Part shown: in pieces, positions 24,101 to 32,921 of the stretch | How the letters are laid out: each line of letters begins with the position of its first letter | How positions within the stretch are numbered: the first letter of the stretch is position 1 | NCBI GenBank assembly: GCA_031258505.1 | Contig: JAIRMT010000038.1 | Location: forward strand, 1-33,350 | Direction of reading: 5' to 3' | DNA length: 33,350 nucleotides | From: Treponema sp. | Lineage (GTDB): Bacteria; Spirochaetota; Spirochaetia; Treponematales; Breznakiellaceae | Notes under the pieces: generated by a model | The model's input: the letters and a program-made list of their open reading frames with translations, nothing else | Databases searched by the model: none | What the model was told of the DNA's origin: nothing | Position numbers and translations under genes: made by a program

Positions 24101-25773
24101 AGGGCGGTCAGTTGCCCGGGCATAAGGTTGATGTAAACATTGCCCGCACACGCTATTCAACGCCCGGAGTAACGCTCATCAGCCCGCCGCCGCACCACGA
24201 CATCTATTCTATAGAAGACTTAGCCGAGCTTATCTTTGACCTCAAGAACGCCAACCCACAGGCGCGGATCAGCGTGAAGCTGGTGTCAGAGAACGGCGTT
24301 GGCACTGTGGCCGCAGGCGTGGCTAAGGCTCATGCGGACAACATCCTCATCTCTGGCTATGACGGCGGCACGGGCGCAAGTCCGCAGTCGAGTATACGAC
24401 ACGCGGGGCTGCCCTGGGAAATCGGCCTTGCCGAGACTCATCAGGTGCTGGTGCAAAACGGACTGCGAGGGCGCGTCCGCCTTATGACTGACGGCCAACT
24501 GAAAACTGGCCGCGATATTGTGATAGCCGGTATGCTCGGCGCTGAGGAGTTTGGTTTTGGCACCTCAATACTCATCGTGCTTGGCTGTGTGATGATGCGA
24601 AAGTGCCACGAAAACACCTGCCCTATGGGTGTCGCTACTCAAGACCCCACGCTCCGAACCCGCTTCACTGGCAAAAGCGAGTACCTGATCAACTTTTTCA
24701 GGTTTATAGCCCAAGAAACGCGGGAGATCATGGCGTCCCTTGGGTTCCGCCATTTCGATGAACTCATCGGCAGGGCAGATATGCTGGTTCAGCGCAAGAG
24801 CGATAAGCCAAAGTCAGCCCATATCGACCTGAGTCCCCTACTCTTCAAGGCGGAATGTTCGCCGAATATCCCTAATGGGCAAAGCCTGCACTGTACTCAT
24901 GATCAGATTCACAAGATACACAATGTGCTTGATCGCACTCTCATTGATAAGTGTCTGCCTGCTATGGATAAAAAGATTCCGCTGGCGCTCAACCTCCCGA
25001 TTCACAACACTGACCGCGCTGTTGGCGCAATGCTCTCCTACGAGGTGAGCAAGCGCTATGGCAGTCAGGGCTTGCCGGAAAACTTCATCACCGTTGACTT
25101 CACCGGTTCCGCTGGTCAGAGCTTTGGCGCGTTCCTTGCAAAGGGCATTACCTTCCGCCTTGCCGGAGACACCAATGACTATCTGGGTAAAGGACTTTCC
25201 GGCGGGCGCATAGTGGTTTCGCCGCCGCGCGGCTCCAAGTTCAAGAGCAATGAGAACATCATTGTGGGTAACACTGTGTTGTATGGCGCAACCTCTGGCG
25301 AACTCTATGCAGCAGGTGTTGCGGGCGAGCGTTTCTGTGTGCGGAACTCTGGCGCGATTGCTGTTGTTGAAGGCGCTGGCGATCACTGCGCCGAGTACAT
25401 GACTGGCGGCAGTCTCATTGTGCTGGGCAAGGTTGGCCGCAACTTCGCCGCTGGTATGTCTGGCGGCATTGCATACACCCTTGACCTCGACGGTAACTTC
25501 ACTTTCTTCCTTAATAAAGGCATGGTGGAGCTATCCGGCCTTGATAATGAGGAAGACGCAAGCTTTGTCAAAAACACACTGGCGCGGCACCTGTACTGGA
25601 CAGGTTCAGCGTATGCCCAAGCCATCTATGACGCTTGGGATACTTACCGGCCTAAGTTTATTAAGGTACTGCCGGTGGAATACAAACGGGCGCTTCAGCA
25701 GATGAAGCTGGCGGAACTGGACCGGAAGCTCTATGAGATCCGGGAAAAACAAGAATTAACGGAGAAGAACTAA
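21133..25773 (+). CDS. gltB: Glutamate synthase large subunit
   Basis: [14 protein letters not shown] (Ntn Cys), [57 protein letters not shown]; start chosen after SD AAGGAG. Confidence 0.95.
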   Translation: [1546 protein letters not shown]

Positions 25774-27230
25774 TGGGTTCGCCAAGAGGATTTTTGGAAA
25801 TACCACGGCAGCTTGCGGATTATCGCCCCGTGGAAGAACGGCTTAATGATTACAGTGAGGTAGAGCTCACGCTGACTGACGAAGAGCGCCGCGCTCAGGC
25901 GGCGCGGTGTATGGACTGCGGTGTTCCTTTCTGCCACTGGGCCTGTCCTGTCTCAAACATCATGCCCGAATGGCAGGATCGGGTCTATCGGGGTGATTGG
26001 GCAGGCGCTTGGGCGCTTCTGGAAGAATGTAACCCCTTCCCGGAGTTCACGGGGCGGGTCTGTCCCGCGCTCTGCGAGGCGTCCTGCGTACTCGGCGTGC
26101 ATGACGAGCCTGTTACCATCAGGCAAAACGAGCTTGCGGTTATTGAAAAGGCGTTTGAGCTGGGCATTGTAAAACCGCGCCCGCCCAAAACGCGCAACGG
26201 GAAGAAAGTCGCCATCGTGGGCGCTGGACCTGCCGGCCTTTCAGCCGCCTACTTCCTTAACCGCGCTGGTTTTGGGGTAACAGTCTATGAGGCAGACCGC
26301 AAACTCGGCGGCTACCTTCGCTACGGCATCCCTGACTTCAAGTTTGACAAGAGCTTTTTAGACCGCCGTATTGCACTCATGGGCGAAGAGGGCGTCATCT
26401 TCAAGACCAACGCTCGTGTTGGCGCGGCTCGTTACAGTTTTGGCGTGGTGGATAATACTGACACGGAACTTATCGACGCCAAGCAACTAGAGTCTGCGTT
26501 TGACCTTGTGTTATTAACGATTGGCGCGCGCGAACCCCGGGACATAAACATTCCGGGACGCGAAAACGCCGGCATTGTACAGGCGCTTGATTACCTTGCC
26601 CGGCAGAACCGCGTTCTTGCTGGTGAAACCCACCGTTCAGCCGAAGGCGGCATCACCGCCTTTGGCAAGCGTGTAGTAGTCATTGGCGGCGGCGATACTG
26701 GCTCAGACTGCGTTGGCACTGCCAATCGCCAGGGCGCTTTGCGGGTATCGCAAATCGAGGTCTTACCCAAACCGCCGCTCCACCGCCCGCCCGAAGAACC
26801 CTGGCCGCTCTGGCCTAAAGTCTTGAAAACCTCAAGTTCACACCTTGAAGGGGGCGAGCGGTTCTGGTCTATCAACACCAAAGCCTTTATTGGCCGCAAT
26901 GGAAACGTGGAAGCTATCCATGCCTGCCGTGTTGAGTGGACCCAGAAAGATGGCCGCTGGTTAATGAGCGAAGTTCCCGGTTCTGATTTTGAGATTGGCG
27001 CTGACCTCGTGCTGCTGGCAATGGGCTTTACCCACGTTGTGCAGGACGGCATTGTCGCCGACCTCATGCTTGAAACCGACGAGCGCGGCAACATCCGCAC
27101 TCGTGGCAGTTTTCACACCTCGAACCCCAAGGTCTGGGCTGCCGGCGACTCCCGCAATGGCGCTAGTCTGGTAGTTCGCGCTATTACCGACGGACGCAAC
27201 GCTGCGGAAGCGATCATCAAAACACTGTAA
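25773..27230 (+). CDS. gltD: Glutamate synthase small subunit
   Basis: RCMDCGVPFCHWACPVSNIMPEW, VAIVGAGPAGLSAAYFLNRAG, VVIGGGDTGSDCVGTANRQGA; start overlaps the gltB stop. Confidence 0.95.
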   Translation: MGSPRGFLEIPRQLADYRPVEERLNDYSEVELTLTDEERRAQAARCMDCGVPFCHWACPVSNIMPEWQDRVYRGDWAGAWALLEECNPFPEFTGRVCPALCEASCVLGVHDEPVTIRQNELAVIEKAFELGIVKPRPPKTRNGKKVAIVGAGPAGLSAAYFLNRAGFGVTVYEADRKLGGYLRYGIPDFKFDKSFLDRRIALMGEEGVIFKTNARVGAARYSFGVVDNTDTELIDAKQLESAFDLVLLTIGAREPRDINIPGRENAGIVQALDYLARQNRVLAGETHRSAEGGITAFGKRVVVIGGGDTGSDCVGTANRQGALRVSQIEVLPKPPLHRPPEEPWPLWPKVLKTSSSHLEGGERFWSINTKAFIGRNGNVEAIHACRVEWTQKDGRWLMSEVPGSDFEIGADLVLLAMGFTHVVQDGIVADLMLETDERGNIRTRGSFHTSNPKVWAAGDSRNGASLVVRAITDGRNAAEAIIKTL

Positions 27231-27238
27231 TTTTTAGG

Positions 27239-27273
27239 CACAGGGAAGCGCGTCCAAAGGCGCGTTTCCTGTG
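27239..27273. terminator. Hairpin between convergent gltD and surface gene (terminator-like)
   Basis: CACAGGGAAGCGCG...CGCGTTTCCTGTG stem; weak or absent T-tract. Confidence 0.45.
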
Positions 27274-27326
27274 TTCATTAGGTCCCTCCTTGTTGAGCCA
27301 TAATGATAACGCTGGCAGCGCCTGTA

Positions 27327-28073
27327 TCAGTAGCAACAGGCGCTGCCAACTCGTAGGTTCCCGATTCCCGCGCATTGGGGTATAGCCTGACGAAGTTCGC
27401 CCTCTATTGCCGCTCCATCCCAATACCATACGTAAGCGTTGTACCGCTGCCAATGGAGAACACTGCCGCCTTGGTTCACGAGTAGGAGCGCGCTGGAAAG
27501 CGGGAGCTTGTCCCATGCGGGCTGCAGGCTTACTTGAACGGAATCCTCGACTATCCATTTGGCGTATACCGTTATATTCGCGCTTACCGTGCTTGCCGCA
27601 GTAAACGCTGTGCCGCCGCCGTTCCGCTCCGTATACCGGCCGTCAAAGGTGTAGCCGCTCCTGGTCGGCGCAGGCGGGATTATGAAACTGCCCGCGTCAG
27701 CGCTTGATACCTTAAACCACGCGCAATCCGAGCCTGAGCTTATCGAGGCGTTCTTCTGATACCCTATCTCGACAAAATGATCGCCCGCCGTTGGAACAGG
27801 TATCGTTACGCTTACTGATTCCGTGCCGGATACTTTGCTGTTGGTATAATAACCGCTCTCGTATGTGGCGGAATCGTTGTCCAGCGTGCTGACAAAGGCA
27901 TAGTCCAACCCTGATTCCGAAGACACATCAAGCTGTATGCTTATGGAGGCGCTATCCGCCGCGCTAGTAAAGTCGATCCGCGACTTGGTTATGCCGCGGT
28001 GGGCAATGGCGGGAGATTTGCGTCTGCCGTCGTTTTCTAAGGCCCACGCGCTGCCTGAAACAGAGCTATACAC
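27327..28073 (-). CDS. Surface protein fragment with Listeria-Bacteroides-type repeat (probable 3' part of the upstream gene)
   Basis: PTRSGYTFDGRYTERNGGGTAFTAASTVSANITVYAKW; overlaps the upstream ORF in another frame at 28066-28073. Confidence 0.6.
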   Translation of the reverse strand: MYSSVSGSAWALENDGRRKSPAIAHRGITKSRIDFTSAADSASISIQLDVSSESGLDYAFVSTLDNDSATYESGYYTNSKVSGTESVSVTIPVPTAGDHFVEIGYQKNASISSGSDCAWFKVSSADAGSFIIPPAPTRSGYTFDGRYTERNGGGTAFTAASTVSANITVYAKWIVEDSVQVSLQPAWDKLPLSSALLLVNQGGSVLHWQRYNAYVWYWDGAAIEGELRQAIPQCAGIGNLRVGSACCY

Positions 28074-29559
28074 GGATATTGCGGATTACGCCGCTGTTCA
28101 CCGTCAAGGTACGCGTGGCAGGCGTTCCCCCGTCCGCGTCAAACGTTACGGTGTATTGATCCACCCAGCCGCCCTCAGCTTCGCCTAAAGAGCTGTTCAG
28201 GGTAACGCCGGGTCCAGCCGTGCTGTTGCGCTTCTTGCCTCCAGACTCGACATAGACCGCGTGGCCGCGAGCATCGCTGCTGGCGGTGTTTTTCAGCGCG
28301 CCGCTTGCATCCGACCCGTAAATGGTTCCGCCCGACTCCTTGGTAAACGTCCCGTCCACATACGCCCCGTTGATATACGTTCTGCCCACATACACCCCGC
28401 CGCCGGAGTAGCCGGTGTTTCCGCTGATTGTCCCGCCGCTCATCGTAAACGTCCCGTTACCTATATACATCCCGCCGCCGGAGTTGCCGGTGTTTCCGCT
28501 GATTGCCCCGCCGCTCATCGTAAACGTCCCATTACCCACATACATCCCGCCGCCGGAGTAGCCGGTATTTCCGCTGATTACTCCGCCGCTCATCGTAAAC
28601 CTCCCGTAATTCACATACACCCCGCCGCCGGAGTAGAAGGAGGATGCGGATGCGGTGTTTCCGCTGATTGCTCCGCCGTTCATCGTAAACGTCCCGTTAT
28701 ATACATACACCCCGCCGCCGGAGTAGGAGGAAGATGCGGATGCGGTGTTGCCGCTGATTGCCCCGCCGTTCATCGTAAACGTCCCGCCATACACAAACAC
28801 CCCGCCGCTGGAGGAGGAGGAGGAGCCGGAGTACTGGTAGTCCCAGACGGTGTTAGTGTTGCCGGTAATCTTCGATCCGCTCTCCATGATCAGAGTTCCC
28901 CCACTGTTCACCCGTACAAGCGACTTCGTATTGTCGCTCCGGCCCAGCAAGGTAACATTGTTTCCGAGCGTCAGGGTTACGCCGCTTTCTACGGTGAAGA
29001 GCGAGCCACTCGAATTCAAGCGGACGCTCCGTTCCGCCGCGTCGCCTTTAATGGTCAGGCTAAACGCTCTTCCCCCATAAAGCGACTTAGGTCCAAAGGA
29101 CTCATCCGCGCTTACGGTAATGGTATAGTCCCCGCCTTCCGCCGCGTGTGAAGCAAGCCAGGTGAGTGATTCCTCAAGCGATAGGTTGGAAGGCAAAGGC
29201 TCCACCCACCTGGCGTACACCGTTATATTCGCGTTTACCGTCGTATCCGCAGTAAACCGTGAGCCGCCGCCATTCCGCGAAGTCCACCAGCTACCGAAGG
29301 CGTAGCCGCTCTTGGTCGGAACCGTCGGCATATTTGACCCCAGCGAAGCGCCCCTGTTCACAGTCTTGGTCTGTGCAGCAGGCGTTCCCCCGTCCGCGTC
29401 AAACGTTACGGTATACTGCTTAACCGTGCCATCCGGGTTGTTCTCAGTCGAGCCTTCCGGGTGAAACAAGTCCTTGCACCCGACAAGCATGACCGCGCAC
29501 ACGCACAGAACCATTCCAAATAACGCCGCCATGAGCGCGGCGCGTGTTGGCTTACTCAT
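28066..29559 (-). CDS. Lipoprotein with Listeria-Bacteroides repeat and tandem GGxISGNT repeats
   Basis: Lipobox AVMLVGC; VTFDADGGTPAAQTKTVNRGA...GYAFGSWWTSRNGGGSRFTADTTVNANITVYARW; multiple copies of GTFTMxGGAISGNTxxxxGGGVYV. Confidence 0.75.
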   Translation of the reverse strand: MSKPTRAALMAALFGMVLCVCAVMLVGCKDLFHPEGSTENNPDGTVKQYTVTFDADGGTPAAQTKTVNRGASLGSNMPTVPTKSGYAFGSWWTSRNGGGSRFTADTTVNANITVYARWVEPLPSNLSLEESLTWLASHAAEGGDYTITVSADESFGPKSLYGGRAFSLTIKGDAAERSVRLNSSGSLFTVESGVTLTLGNNVTLLGRSDNTKSLVRVNSGGTLIMESGSKITGNTNTVWDYQYSGSSSSSSGGVFVYGGTFTMNGGAISGNTASASSSYSGGGVYVYNGTFTMNGGAISGNTASASSFYSGGGVYVNYGRFTMSGGVISGNTGYSGGGMYVGNGTFTMSGGAISGNTGNSGGGMYIGNGTFTMSGGTISGNTGYSGGGVYVGRTYINGAYVDGTFTKESGGTIYGSDASGALKNTASSDARGHAVYVESGGKKRNSTAGPGVTLNSSLGEAEGGWVDQYTVTFDADGGTPATRTLTVNSGVIRNIRV

Positions 29560-29570
29560 TTCCCGCCTCC

Positions 29571-30866
29571 TTAAAACTTCAGCGTATACGACAGGCGTAT
29601 CGCTGCTCCGCCCTGTTCCGCAGGCGCAACCGCCACTCGCGCCCCGTCCATCAGGTCCGCCAGGGCGCGGTTACTGTTAAACACCACCGGACGGATAAAC
29701 CCGTACAACACCGCGAAGCTCGCCGCGCCAATGCCCAGCGCGCCCGGAATCCCAGCCATCTCGCGGTCATCAAGCGACAGCTCCCAGAGGACAAGCCCGG
29801 CTGCCGCGCCATAAGACAACAGCGTCAGCACCCCGCCGCCAATATCCCCTTGAATAAACGAGCCAAGCCCAAGCGCCAGGTTCAACATCCCGTAGTTAAA
29901 CACTGCGCCGTCTGAGCTCCGCGCTGGTTTAGCTGCAGGTTCCGGTGCGGCGCGTATCTCCGGCACGGCGCTTGTATCCGGGGCGCTTCCGGTGGATACG
30001 CCAGTCAGCTCCCGCGCCAGACTCTCCATCACTGTTATCCCGTCGTCCAGCGTGTCATAATTCACCGACAGCCCAAGCAGCTGCGCGCCAGACTCTAGGT
30101 TGATAAGCGACGCGTTAAACATATTCCGGGTTCCCAGCCGCTGCGCCGCCACTGACAGCACCATGCGCGGGTTATCAACCCTGCTCATGTCAACCACGTT
30201 TTCGTCCGCCACCGCGCCACTCAACTGGGTGTCATATTCCGCCTGCACCTGTTCCAGCGTTGCCGTGCGCGGATACACCGCGTATTTCCCGCTCCTTATG
30301 ATGTTTATGGAAAGTATCTGCGCCAGCGTGTCCGCCATGCGGGAGTCGATATTCCCACCGCTCAACGCGACCGGCAGCACCGCCAGTTTTTCAAATCCTG
30401 ACGAATCTATCTCTACCGCGTTGATGATATTCCGCACCATATCCGGCAGCTTGTCCTGTATCTCCTCGACTCTGGCATACGTCTGAATATCGCCGGCGAT
30501 CTGTCGCAAGTCGTCTATCTTGAGTATTGAGATAATCAAGAGATTGCGGTTGCCCAGCTGCGCGATATTGCCCGCGACCACGTATTTCGCGCCCAGCTGT
30601 TTGCCGATAGCCGCGATAGTGTCCGGGTCAGTCATACCCGCGCTGGTCTGAAACTTTTGCTCGTTACTGATAGCCCGCGAAATACTGGTGCGCGGAATCG
30701 GCACGAACACCTCGTTTAACTCTCTGCTGAAAGAGAAGAGTTCCGCTATGGTTTCTCCTTCTTCGCCCAGTCCGCCGCTAAACGGCAAGACAGCAAGCGT
30801 GTCCTTAGCCGCAAGCGCGGCGCTGAATACCACAGCGCATACTATCGCGGCGCTGATTCGTTTCAT
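29571..30866 (-). CDS. P13-like C-terminal domain protein with CsgG/LpoB-like N-terminus
   Basis: N-terminal LAVLPFSGG and GKQLGAKYVVAGNIAQLGNRNLLIISILKIDD; C-terminal LGLGSFIQGDIGGGVLTLLSYGAAAGLVLWEL. Confidence 0.65.
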   Translation of the reverse strand: MKRISAAIVCAVVFSAALAAKDTLAVLPFSGGLGEEGETIAELFSFSRELNEVFVPIPRTSISRAISNEQKFQTSAGMTDPDTIAAIGKQLGAKYVVAGNIAQLGNRNLLIISILKIDDLRQIAGDIQTYARVEEIQDKLPDMVRNIINAVEIDSSGFEKLAVLPVALSGGNIDSRMADTLAQILSINIIRSGKYAVYPRTATLEQVQAEYDTQLSGAVADENVVDMSRVDNPRMVLSVAAQRLGTRNMFNASLINLESGAQLLGLSVNYDTLDDGITVMESLARELTGVSTGSAPDTSAVPEIRAAPEPAAKPARSSDGAVFNYGMLNLALGLGSFIQGDIGGGVLTLLSYGAAAGLVLWELSLDDREMAGIPGALGIGAASFAVLYGFIRPVVFNSNRALADLMDGARVAVAPAEQGGAAIRLSYTLKF

Positions 30867-30907
30867 ACAATCATTCCTTAAAAAATAGAAGGACTTTGCC
30901 CCTCTGA

Positions 30908-31564
30908 TTACGGCACGACCGCGCTCACAAGCGCGCCCCAGGGACCCTTCTCCCCCTTGTTATTCTCCCAGCGCAGGCAGAAGTACACTCTTTTTCCCTG
31001 TTTATCCCCGGTAAACACGAAGACATGAGGCGTCCGGGTAGCGAATTCCGAATTGAGCAAGTCCTCAGCCTTTGCCGGCGCGTCCTCTCGCAGTTCCCAG
31101 CGAATCTCCGCGCCGTGTACGCCTTTAGGCTTTCCCCGCTGCTTGGTTCCCGCATCCCAGAACTGCAGGGATAGCTGATTAGGAACCGGCGTATCAATGT
31201 GATACTCCGGGAACGTACTGGGCGGCGGCACGGGCGTGGGCTTCCTGTCATGAATTGGCAGCTGCATCTCATTCCGTTCCTTGTCGCTGACGAACGGGCT
31301 GTATAGCAGAAACGCCTTGATGAAGGCGCGCAGCGCCTTTTCCAGCGCCTCCCTCGCGCGGTTTTTCTCCGCGATGTCCACCGGACCCCTATTGGGGTTC
31401 AGGGCTTTGGCGTAGGCTGCTTCCCAGTCCGCGTTCAACGCCAGAATTGGTTGAAAAACCGCGTCTTGAATGTTAAACGCCGTAAGATGAACTTGCACAT
31501 AAGCGAGCAAGCTCTTGACCCATGCCGCGAATGCGGCATCCTTTGTAGGCACGTAAGCCATCAA
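30908..31564 (-). CDS. Surface/Fn3-like hypothetical protein of a spirochaete-type paralogous family
   Basis: MAYVPTKDAAFAAWVKSLLAYVQVHLTAFNIQ...ADWEAAYAKALNP...AREALEKALRAFIKAFLLYSPFVSDKERNEMQLP; N-terminus shared with 13140-13481. Confidence 0.6.
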   Translation of the reverse strand: MMAYVPTKDAAFAAWVKSLLAYVQVHLTAFNIQDAVFQPILALNADWEAAYAKALNPNRGPVDIAEKNRAREALEKALRAFIKAFLLYSPFVSDKERNEMQLPIHDRKPTPVPPPSTFPEYHIDTPVPNQLSLQFWDAGTKQRGKPKGVHGAEIRWELREDAPAKAEDLLNSEFATRTPHVFVFTGDKQGKRVYFCLRWENNKGEKGPWGALVSAVVP

Positions 31565-31620
31565 ATACCTCCTTGGTAATAAGTTGTGCTATTATGCTCA
31601 TAGTGAGAGCCGCTCCGGTT

Positions 31621-32208
31621 GTAGCGGGTAAGGCTCTCACTGTAGTAGCAGCCGTTCTGGTTGTAGCGGGAACCTTTCCCGCTGTAGTGGGAGAGTCTCC
31701 CGCTGTAGTAGGAGCTGCTCTGGCTGTAGCGGGAACCTTTCCCGCTGTAGTAGGAGAGTCTCCGGTTGTAGCGGGAACCTTTCCCGCTGTAGTAGGAGAG
31801 TCTCCCGCTGTAGTAGGGACCGCTCCGGCTGTAGCTGGAACCTTTCCCGCTGTAGTAGGAGAGTCTCCGGTTGTAGCGGGAACCTTTCCCGCTGTGGCAG
31901 GAGCCGCTCCCGCTGTAGTGGGAGAGTCTCCCACTGTAGTAGGGACCGCTCCGGCTGTAGCTGGAACCTTTCCCGCTGTAGTAGGAGAGTCTCCCTCTGT
32001 AGTAGGAGCCGCTCCGGTTGTAGTAGGAGAGTCTCTGGTTGTAGCGGGAACCTTTCCCGCTGTAGTAGGAGCCGCTCCTGTTGTAGCGGGAACCTTTCCC
32101 GCTGTGGTGGGAAACTCTAGCGCTATCGTGAGGAAGTTTCTCGCTATTGTAGTAAGAAAGGCTCCAGCCATAGCGAGGAATTTGCTGGCTATGGCGCGAA
32201 AATTGTGG
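31621..32208. repeat. 21-bp tandem hairpin array (~28 units)
   Basis: Units such as GTAGCGGGAACCTTTCCCGCT and GTAGTAGGAGAGTCTCCCGCT; degenerates toward 32208; both strands remain open (31573-32244 +; 31473-32345 -). Confidence 0.9.
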
Positions 32209-32349
32209 AACAGAGCGCCCATATACAAAACATTTCTTGAATAGACCGGTTCTTTTTCCACCAAGTAATTCATCCAGCTTTGCATCAACGCGTTTATTGA
32301 GAAAAAATATGCTATCGAGGGAAAAACAGCGATTAAATCCGCCATTATA

Positions 32350-32361
32350 GGGGGGGGGGGG
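32350..32361. repeat. Homopolymeric G12 (C12 on the minus strand) tract
   Basis: Twelve consecutive G, 4 bp upstream of the minus-strand ATG at 32343-32345. Confidence 0.9.
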
Positions 32362-32816
32362 CGTTAGGAATATAATGATTACAGTACGAGAGGAGATTAG
32401 CTCTAAAAAAATGTTTCATCCCCCTTACTAAAGGCATAGACCCTCCCTTCAGACTGAATAGCGCACCGAAACACAGCCGCCAAAACCTGCCAAGCGCTTC
32501 ATCCCGCGAGCAATTCGCCGCCCGCCAACCTTCTTGGGGAGTCAGAGTGTACACTAGCCTATAACATTCTTCACTATTCATCGAAGCATCCTAGCAGAAC
32601 TAAAAAACCCCTGTCAAGTGATGAGGCGTTTTATTGTAGTGTCTGGCGCCATGACGAACCGGTGTCAGAACCGCAAACCAGTGGTGTCTGGCGCCGATAG
32701 CCGTATGCGGCAAACCTGTGATGTCTGACACCAGCTATGGTGAACGCCACAGTGGTTAGGCATGAGGAATTGTTACTACCTCATGTTACGCAGGAAGAAA
32801 AAACGGTAAGAATTTG

Positions 32817-32893
32817 TCATCGAAGGGACGCTAAGATACGCGAATATTTCATTTCTCTAAAGAAGATTCGCGTTCATTCGCGTAATTCGATGA
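32817..32893. repeat. Bipartite inverted repeat with ATTCGCGT motifs
   Basis: TCATCGAA (32817) ... TACGCGAAT (32837) ... ATTCGCGTA (32876) - TTCGATGA (32886). Confidence 0.65.
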
Positions 32894-32921
32894 TCTTTTT
32901 CTTTCCGGCGCGTAAGGCGAG

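Noticed and set aside
28261-29151. 296-aa plus ORF (HIHPAAGVAGVSADCPAAHRK repeats)
   Set aside because: Antisense shadow of the lipoprotein's tandem repeats.
31573-32244. 223-aa plus-strand ORF as a confident gene
   Set aside because: A 21-bp repeat keeps all in-phase frames open; no SD or family evidence; listed only as part of the repeat array.
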